Shown in pieces: positions 58,469-64,000 of a DNA stretch of 64,000 nucleotides. Under the pieces are notes generated by a model. It did no database searches and was not told the origin of the DNA. It was given only the letters and a program-made list of their open reading frames with translations. Location of the stretch: the NCBI RefSeq assembly GCF_006171285.1, contig NZ_CP040889.1, forward strand, positions 2,542,001 through 2,606,000, read 5' to 3'. Both the position numbers and the translations under genes were made by a program. How positions within the stretch are numbered: the stretch's first letter is position 1; every line of letters starts with the position of its first letter. This DNA is from Leclercia adecarboxylata. GTDB lineage: Bacteria > Pseudomonadota > Gammaproteobacteria > Enterobacterales > Enterobacteriaceae.

Positions 58469-58713
58469 ATCTCATTAAGGATGCTGTCATCAACGAAGGC
58501 GATTTTACCGAGTTCGCGCAGGAGATCGTGTTGATTCTCGCAGGAGGGAATATCCAGTAGCTGACCCAGATGTTTAGCCGTCGCTTCGCCAAACATACGC
58601 ATTTTTACAAGTGTTGTATTAGGATCATCCGGATAGTTGTTTTCAGCGGCGCAGGCGATGGCGTAAATAAAGTCGTTTGCGCCTTTCAGGAAATCGAAAT
58701 TGGATTTATTCAT
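58469..58713 (-). pseudogene. hsdR: HsdR restriction subunit, 5' part (split by IS110 element)
   Basis: The first 81 codons of hsdR: MNKSNFDFLKGANDFIYAIACAAENN, with DPNTTLVKMRMFGEATAKHLGQLLDI and ENQHDLLRELGKIAFVDDSILNE, the first half of the DUF4145-type domain seen at the start of such HsdR proteins. The frame then runs into the IS and stops at 58438. Continuation is at 57153. Confidence 0.9.
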
Positions 58714-58930
58714 TATTTTTAATCCACAGCTTTGCGGTAAAAATGGCGTTATTATCCTATACACTAAAAGGATTTAAAGTTTTCACATCTTAACTTTCGA
58801 TTACGAAATAGACAAGCTTATAACTTATTAATCTATTTAAAATTTAATGAGTTATCAAAAATTACGTAGTGTTTTTTGCAAATGCAGAAGATACTGATTC
58901 TTGGAATGATGACACTGAGTAAATATGTCA
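58714..58930. other. AT-rich upstream region of hsdR
   Basis: AT-rich spacer expected to contain the hsdRMS promoter on the minus strand, and the end of the upstream methyltransferase gene. No ORF of note. Confidence 0.5.
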
Positions 58931-59509
58931 TTACTCCTTTCTCAGCACACCATTAATCCAAACCTCATCCCTCAAAGGGCGTTTGTCTTGAGTGGCCCAG
59001 AGTGAAATCACGTCTATCATCGCAACAGTGTTCAAAAGCGCTCGTAACCTTCCCTCATCCATATCCGTAAACCTCCTTCCATCGACCTCCCGCTCTCCCT
59101 CCCCATACTTAAACGACACATACCAAACCCCACCCGGCTTCAGCGCATCCGCAAGCCTCTTCATTACCACGGGAAGCTCAAGCGAGGGAACATGCAACAA
59201 CGACGCACAGCACCAAATCCCGTCAAACTCTTCCTTCCAGTCCACATCTGCAAAGGTCATCAGCTGAACAGGCAACCCGGTATGCTCCCGCGCCAGTTCA
59301 ACCATCGCAGAGGATGCATCAAAAGCCTCGACCTGATATCCCATCACTTTGAACGCCTTTGCATCGCGTCCTGAACCGCACCCTGCATCCAGTACCCGAG
59401 CTCCAGGTGCAAGATGGCGAGTAAAGGTCTCGTAGAGCGACGACATATCGACATTCACTGTCCCGTCGAAGAAGGTTTGCGCATTGTCCTGATAGTATTT
59501 AAGCGTCAT
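58931..59509 (-). CDS. class I SAM-dependent methyltransferase
   Basis: A 192-residue methyltransferase with Rossmann motif I VLDAGCGSGRDAKAF (about 39-53), the acidic end of beta-2 in VEAFDASSAMVELA, and the motif region FDGIWCCASLLHVP. The substrate is unknown. There is no NPPY-type motif, so it is more like small-molecule or tRNA/protein methylases than DNA N6-adenine methylases. Its ATG shares one base with the stop of the HNH-nuclease gene (TAATG), which implies coupled translation. Confidence 0.8.
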   Translation of the reverse strand: MTLKYYQDNAQTFFDGTVNVDMSSLYETFTRHLAPGARVLDAGCGSGRDAKAFKVMGYQVEAFDASSAMVELAREHTGLPVQLMTFADVDWKEEFDGIWCCASLLHVPSLELPVVMKRLADALKPGGVWYVSFKYGEGEREVDGRRFTDMDEGRLRALLNTVAMIDVISLWATQDKRPLRDEVWINGVLRKE

Positions 59510-60522
59510 TAGAATGTGGCCTCGCCTTCAGCTTTAGGTTCCCAGGTATGGAATAGCCTCACTTTGGCAGTGTTCCAGTTATTTTCAAGAAAGTTTTTCC
59601 GCGTGGCGGGCTGCTTTCCGGTCTGCTGGACAATGGTTTCATGCAGTGGAAGTTTGCTCTGGATGAAATACTCGTTGCGCGCATTTAACCGTCCCAGCAG
59701 TCTGCTTCCCGGCAGGCGAGCGGATTTGCCCTCAACGCCGCGATTGCAGCATTTGCAGGCCAGCACAAGATTCCACACACCATTGATATTGGCGACTTCA
59801 TCGCGTGCCGCCCACGGAATGAAGTGGTCAACATCAGCCAGTTCAGGATCGCCCGGTATCAGGCTGATGGGTTTGAAACAGTAGAAGCAGCGTCCTTTCT
59901 GGTAGCCGTTGAGACTATCGCGACAGCTGGTGATATCAACCCGACGCGCATTCACGCGGCTAAACAGCAACTGATTGTCTACATCGAACTCAACGCCAAC
60001 AAGGTTGCGGGAAACGCCCATCGCCCAGGCCTGTTCAACCATGTTCCAGCGCGCAGTGGTTTCAAAAGCCAGGTTCTGATACTGCAGACGCTCGCCCAGA
60101 TGGAAGAAATTATCCGTCAGGCGGATGCCGTTATGGGTTTTACGCTCATCAATGAAAAACCGTTTTTCGATCTCGCCGCCATTCACATTGTGGAAGGCAT
60201 CAATCACGTTGACAAAGCCGCGCCGTACCGTGGTTTCAATCAGCTGGTTATGAGAAATTTCATTGTTATTAAACTGCACGCAGGTTTCCAAAAACTGGCT
60301 GCGGCTCGAGGTGATCTGCTTTGGAGCGTGTTTCAGGTGCTCGCAAAGATGGCGGCTGAACGGCACGGCGAGTTCGTCGAGGGTGATGATGTCGCTGCCC
60401 GACTTATCGATCTCATACAGAGCATGGGCAAGCGCGAACTTGTAGGATGCGACGTTCTTTCCAAAAAGAATCACCCCGCGCCAGTAGTTCTCCAGCGTTG
60501 GGTCAGCCTGGTAAAATTCCAT
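59509..60522 (-). CDS. HNH endonuclease-domain protein
   Basis: A 337-residue protein with a C-terminal HNH domain. Zinc Cys pairs are in RCFYCFKP and LACKCCNRG, and the catalytic His in LADVDHFIPWA, followed by Asn in INGVWNLVLA. The first 200 residues are helical and unassigned (NYWRGVILFGKNVASYKFALAHALYEI). I chose the ATG at 60522 (MEFYQADPTLENYW), with AGGA upstream, over the longer frame starting at 60663. The gene directly precedes and overlaps a methyltransferase gene. The pair may form a defence or modification unit, which is an inference. Confidence 0.82.
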   Translation of the reverse strand: MEFYQADPTLENYWRGVILFGKNVASYKFALAHALYEIDKSGSDIITLDELAVPFSRHLCEHLKHAPKQITSSRSQFLETCVQFNNNEISHNQLIETTVRRGFVNVIDAFHNVNGGEIEKRFFIDERKTHNGIRLTDNFFHLGERLQYQNLAFETTARWNMVEQAWAMGVSRNLVGVEFDVDNQLLFSRVNARRVDITSCRDSLNGYQKGRCFYCFKPISLIPGDPELADVDHFIPWAARDEVANINGVWNLVLACKCCNRGVEGKSARLPGSRLLGRLNARNEYFIQSKLPLHETIVQQTGKQPATRKNFLENNWNTAKVRLFHTWEPKAEGEATF

Positions 60523-60931
60523 CAATGAAATCCTGTTACGGTGGGAGAGGTAGCTAACTACCGAAACCTGTAACGGGATCACATAACAAATGAAAGGTGA
60601 TGTAAACCGTGAATCAATGGATTTGATGAATTTGTGACCGGGTGCAGTGGAAAAGTGATGCACCGGACGAGTGGCACACTGGAAAGGCGACCATCGGCGT
60701 CTTACGCGACATTAGTTGCATGCAGCCTTCACCCATGCTGTCGTTCTCGTATTAAATGGCTGAAGCAGTAAGAGTGCACTAACAACAATTCATATTTACA
60801 AGGCTTTTTTCAGTCTAATCAAACGCACGGCCAAATTAATTCTTAACGCTAAACAACTAGTATTTCATATCCATTCCAACGCATTTTATATACGCTAAAC
60901 ACCCCATATTTACTCCCCAACTCCGTTTATT
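60523..60931. other. AT-rich spacer upstream of the HNH gene
   Basis: About 400 bases to the next IS. The HNH reading frame is open for part of it (to 60663) without a ribosome site. The rest holds only short frames. Presumably it includes the HNH gene promoter. Confidence 0.5.
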
Positions 60932-60949
60932 TGAATCGCCACGGATAAT

Positions 60950-61762
60950 CTAGACACTTCCTAGCCGTTGATAATACTGGTTTTCATATTCGGTCGGTGA
61001 CATCTGATCGCTGGAACCATGCCGACGCTTACTGTTATAAAACATTTCGATGTAATCAAAAATATCGCTGCGGGCTTCTTCCCGCGTTCCGTAGATCTTT
61101 TTCTTTATCCGTTCGCGTTTCAACAACTGGAAAAAGCTTTCTGCAACCGCATTATCATGGCAGTTACCGCGACGGCTCATGCTGCCCTCCAGGCCGTGTG
61201 ATTTCAGGAACGACTGCCACTCATGGCTTGTGTACTGACTGCCCTGATCCGAATGAACCAGCACCTGTTTTTGGGGATTACGGCGCCATACAGCCATCAG
61301 CAGTGCGTTCAGGACAATGTCCTTTGTCATCCGGGATTGCATGGACCAGCCGATAATTTTGCGTGAGAACAGATCAACAACCACGGCAAGATACAGCCAG
61401 CCTTCGTGGGTCCTGATGTAGGTTATGTCCGTTACCCAACGCTTATCCGGAGCATCCGGATTGAACTGTCGCTGGAGCCTGTTGGGCGACACGATACTGG
61501 CCTCGCCTTTACGTGCCCGCGGGCTCCGGTATCCGACCTGAGCCTTTATCCCGACACGTTTCATCAGTCGCCAGACTCTGTTCACTCCGCACTGTTGCCC
61601 GCTGTCCCGCAGATCCAGATGGATTTTGCGATAACCATAGACGCATCCCGATTCCAGCCAGAACTGTTTAATCTGTCCTGTCAGTCTCAGGTCTGCCTGA
61701 TGGCGTTGTGAATGCGGCTGCTGAAGCCAGGCGTAAAAACCACTGGGATGAACATCCAGCAC
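60950..61762 (-). CDS. IS3-family transposase OrfB (DDE domain)
   Basis: A 270-residue integrase-core protein counted from the first in-frame Met. The frame is open further upstream and is joined to orfA by -1 frameshifting at the A7G stretch. DDE residues are in WVTDITYIRTHEGW, LVHSDQGSQYTS and NAVAESFFQLLKRERI. The start seen here (MLDVHPSGFYAW) is internal to the fusion protein. Confidence 0.93.
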   Translation of the reverse strand: MLDVHPSGFYAWLQQPHSQRHQADLRLTGQIKQFWLESGCVYGYRKIHLDLRDSGQQCGVNRVWRLMKRVGIKAQVGYRSPRARKGEASIVSPNRLQRQFNPDAPDKRWVTDITYIRTHEGWLYLAVVVDLFSRKIIGWSMQSRMTKDIVLNALLMAVWRRNPQKQVLVHSDQGSQYTSHEWQSFLKSHGLEGSMSRRGNCHDNAVAESFFQLLKRERIKKKIYGTREEARSDIFDYIEMFYNSKRRHGSSDQMSPTEYENQYYQRLGSV

Positions 61763-61818
61763 CCGACAGAGCAGGCGAACAGGCCAGCAACAGGTGTTGT
61801 CACGGATAAAGGCGTACC

Positions 61819-62097
61819 TCAGTCGGACAGCTTTGCGAAGTACGCCGCGGCTTTTTTTAATATGTCCCGTTCGTCGGTAACCCGCTTCAGCTCTTTCTGG
61901 AGACGGCGGATCTCGGCCTGAGCATCTGACTGTTCTTTATTAGCGGAAGAATCCGGACCGTACTTCTTTATCCAGGCATAAAGGCTGTGGGTGGTGATAT
62001 CGAGACGTGTTGCAACGCTGGCAACAGAATAACCGCGATCAACAACCTGTTTGACTGCTTCAGTTTTAAACTCTTCGGGATAACGCTTACCGCTCAT
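61819..62097 (-). CDS. IS3-family transposase OrfA
   Basis: A 92-residue HTH protein (KRYPEEFKTEAVKQVVDRGYSVASVATRLDITTHSLYAWIKKYG) with a coiled-coil tail (AEIRRLQKELKRVTDERDILKKAAAYFAK). The start at 62097 has GAGG 5 bases upstream. An ATG two codons earlier is less well placed. Confidence 0.93.
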   Translation of the reverse strand: MSGKRYPEEFKTEAVKQVVDRGYSVASVATRLDITTHSLYAWIKKYGPDSSANKEQSDAQAEIRRLQKELKRVTDERDILKKAAAYFAKLSD

Positions 62098-62231
62098 GGG
62101 CACCTCTCTTTAAGCCATCTTAAATGACTCTGAGGTGTCTGTTAAACCCGTGGCGATTCAATTAGTAGTTGCCTGACGTATGCAAAACCCTATCATTCTG
62201 CTGATAACAAATCTCACTCCAGGTAATAAAG

Positions 62232-63893
62232 ATGAAAGACGCGTGGCTGGATACGTGCTCTACAACCATTCAAAACTTCGTGGAACGCTCGACGAGGCTA
62301 CAGCCAGATAATCTTGAACTGGACCTGGTCGAAAAAATCGATTTTGACTACCAGATTAACTTAAGTCTCCATTTTCGTATTGAGACGACAGATCACACTC
62401 AGGTGGGAAGAGTCAGCGCCGGAAGCGGCACCCGCGTTTTTACCAGTACTTTCCAGTACGCCGAGGCTCTCCAGGCTGAAACCAGCGCTGTTTTATCTCG
62501 AGCAGAAACACTTCGTGAAGCTCAGGCACTGGTGCTTTCCCACCCTTACGGTGCGCTTCAAAAAGAGCAAGAAATCTATTCCCATCCTACGCGCCTCTGT
62601 TTAACTGAAAACTGCACTAACTGTAATGGACGCGGACAGGTCAATTGCTCCTGGTGCTATGGCTCTGGTCGCGTGAGCTGCACAACCTGTGGAGGAAGTG
62701 GACAGGTACTGGAACAGCGAAGCCATTTCGATCACTACACCAATCAGTACCGCACGGAGAGCCATTACCGGATGTGTTACACCTGCACAGGCGGTAGGGT
62801 GAACTGCAACCACTGTAGCGGTTCGGGAAACCAGCGCTGTTCACCCTGTGAGGGAACGGGCGAAACAACCCGCATTACCCGGCTTTCCAGTGTTGCCGTG
62901 CCTCATTACCAGTTGATCTACCATCGTGAGGATGTGCCGACGTTCATTAAAGATGGCCTCTACAAAGCGGGCATCCCGGAACTGGCAAGTTATGGTGCCG
63001 TTGAGCTGGCAGATTCCAGTATTGATGAGGGGTTGCGTAACGTTAACTTTATCTACAGCGCCAGCGTACCCTTTGCCCGATTTACGAGTCAGCTGCGCCA
63101 GGCTCAGCTTGCTGAACAACCTGTTAACTGGATCGTTTACGGTCGTCATCCGCAGATACTGGATGCGGGACATGTCGTTGAGTTGATGCTGAAAAACGAT
63201 CTCAATGAGCTTGTCTATCGAAGCACAAAAGGAAAGTTGCTGAACCCGCTTGTTGCTGCGTGTAGCCGTAAAACGGTGGCCACATTTATGGAATCGGAAG
63301 CCCATCAGGAGATGCTGGATGCGAACCGCAAGGGTAAATCCGGGGAGATGCTCCGCGAAGCGATGAATCGTGGGGTCACTACGACCTATATTGATGAAGC
63401 CCTGACCAGCCTGAAAGCCATTACGCAGGCGGTCCAGAACTGGTCGGTGGTGAAGTGGGCAATCTTCAGCGCGGTCATTATCTATCTATTTATGCCTCTG
63501 TACACGGCCTATGGCGACTTCTGGTTCAACGACATGACAGGACGGGTCTATCTTACCCCGCTCCTGCGCTGGGATAACCAGCATAATTTACTCGCTTCCC
63601 TGGAGGTGCTGGCGCGTTACTGTGGCTTGTTTATTGCTATCGCTGCCGTTGTTATCTCTTTCCTGGGGTATTTATGGCGCAGGGGCTGGGTCCGCTGGCG
63701 AATGGGCCAGCATCTGGCTAGCTGGGCGGTGAATAAAAAGATTTTACGTAGCGGTTGGTTTATGAGCCTTCTTCTGACCAGCTTGCTTACTGTTTGTCTG
63801 TTACTCTTTTTCCCGATCTGGGTGACAAATGAGGGAGAACTCTTTGGACAGTATTCCTTAATTGAATTACTTCGCTGTGTTGTGGTCAACTAA
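62232..63893 (+). CDS. DnaJ-type zinc-finger membrane protein
   Basis: A 553-residue protein of unknown function. Residues 128-210 hold six CxxC-type motifs, most with the full CxxCxGxG pattern of the DnaJ central domain (CTNCNGRG, CSWCYGSG, CTTCGGSG, CYTCTGGR, CNHCSGSG, CSPCEGTG), with no J-domain. The N-terminal part is mixed alpha/beta. The C-terminal third has three hydrophobic segments (about 405-423, 460-480 and 515-535). AGGTAATAAAG precedes the ATG. The final codons overlap the end of an IS3-like transposase on the other strand, so the natural C-terminus may have been changed. Confidence 0.8.
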   Translation: MKDAWLDTCSTTIQNFVERSTRLQPDNLELDLVEKIDFDYQINLSLHFRIETTDHTQVGRVSAGSGTRVFTSTFQYAEALQAETSAVLSRAETLREAQALVLSHPYGALQKEQEIYSHPTRLCLTENCTNCNGRGQVNCSWCYGSGRVSCTTCGGSGQVLEQRSHFDHYTNQYRTESHYRMCYTCTGGRVNCNHCSGSGNQRCSPCEGTGETTRITRLSSVAVPHYQLIYHREDVPTFIKDGLYKAGIPELASYGAVELADSSIDEGLRNVNFIYSASVPFARFTSQLRQAQLAEQPVNWIVYGRHPQILDAGHVVELMLKNDLNELVYRSTKGKLLNPLVAACSRKTVATFMESEAHQEMLDANRKGKSGEMLREAMNRGVTTTYIDEALTSLKAITQAVQNWSVVKWAIFSAVIIYLFMPLYTAYGDFWFNDMTGRVYLTPLLRWDNQHNLLASLEVLARYCGLFIAIAAVVISFLGYLWRRGWVRWRMGQHLASWAVNKKILRSGWFMSLLLTSLLTVCLLLFFPIWVTNEGELFGQYSLIELLRCVVVN

Positions 63894-64000
63894 AACTGGC
63901 CACCGCGTTAGAGTTTTTCCAGTATCGGTTTTCTGATTCGTTTGGTGGTAACCCACCATTATATTCGTGCGGTCTTAGTGCGCTGTAATATCCAACGATA
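63886..64000 (-). CDS. IS3-family transposase, C-terminal part (runs off window)
   Basis: The minus-strand frame from the edge reads IVGYYSALRPHEYNGGLPPN then ESENRYWKNSNAVASFS and a stop. This is the C-terminus of an IS3-family (IS1397/IS150-like) OrfB, in which YYSxxRPHxYNGGLxP is typical. The stop lies inside the last codons of the zinc-finger protein gene, so the IS end is at about 63880 or just before it. Confidence 0.8.
   Translation of the reverse strand, partial: IVGYYSALRPHEYNGGLPPNESENRYWKNSNAVASFS

Larger units (their letters stand above)
60932..62160 (-). mobile_element. IS3-family insertion sequence, 1229 bp, with 3-bp target duplication
   Basis: Terminal inverted repeats start TGAATCGCCACGG at both ends, with continuing similarity (AGACAC about 20 bases in). 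ATT is duplicated at 60929-60931 and 62161-62163, the 3-bp duplication of IS3-type elements. It contains orfA and orfB with an A7G slippery site (61851-61858). It is intact and therefore probably a recent arrival. Confidence 0.94.

Overview
The window is a chromosomal segment of a member of the Enterobacteriaceae, most like the Enterobacter/Leclercia/Lelliottia group. The evidence is the near-E. coli/Salmonella protein content (pmbA, cybC, nrdDG, treRBC, mgtA, pyrLBI, tabA, argI, rraB, miaE) combined with genes typical of those genera: a glycine-rich SFCGS/DUF4310-4312 operon, a GH20 hexosaminidase with a GbpA-like LPMO, and yagEFGH-xynR between tabA and argI. The exact species cannot be fixed from the sequence alone.

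Bases 1-39640 are GC-rich core genome with short insertions. In order: the 3' part of pmbA; cybC; a short Hok-family toxin gene on the minus strand; a ten-gene catabolic region (2233-10834) with a PRD protein, four proteins of an uncharacterised membrane system (SFCGS, DUF4312, DUF4311, DUF4310), an amidohydrolase/deacetylase, a DgaE-like PLP ammonia-lyase, a DgaF-like KDGP aldolase, a beta-propeller lactonase and a PRD/EIIB/EIIA regulator; a RelBE-type toxin-antitoxin pair; nrdDG; treRBC; mgtA with its mgtL leader and PhoP box; a chitin-related pair (hexosaminidase and secreted LPMO); ridA; pyrLBI with its attenuator; tabA; the xylonate/xyloside locus yagEFGH with its regulator xynR; argI with two ARG boxes; rraB; miaE; one unnamed membrane-anchored protein; and tRNA-Leu(CAA), leuX.

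From leuX to the end of the window lies a low-GC genomic island that enters at the tRNA 3' end with a P4-type integrase. It is a defence island that has been partly dismantled. It holds an EcoRII-like restriction-modification pair with a co-directional helicase-nuclease gene, a two-gene unit (unknown protein plus HTH-ImmA/IrrE peptidase), a phage-like Gp2 relic, a type I R-M locus (hsdRMS), an overlapping HNH-nuclease/methyltransferase pair, and a zinc-finger membrane protein. Insertion sequences have damaged it: an IS3-family element cuts hsdS after about 138 codons, and an IS110-family element splits hsdR near codon 81. A second intact IS3-family element carries a 3-bp target duplication, and a further IS3-family transposase runs off the right edge. 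No copy of the leuX 3' end was seen downstream, so the island continues past the window.

Three points stand out. The SFCGS/DUF4310-4312 operon encodes what looks like a complete uptake, deacetylation, deamination and aldol-cleavage route around an unstudied transporter. The IS110 element in hsdR has a 250-base non-coding end containing a 9-base match to its own insertion site and a second short match to the opposite strand, as expected of a guide (bridge/seek) RNA, and its removal restores an open hsdR of 1173 codons. The small Hok-type toxin beside cybC is easily missed.
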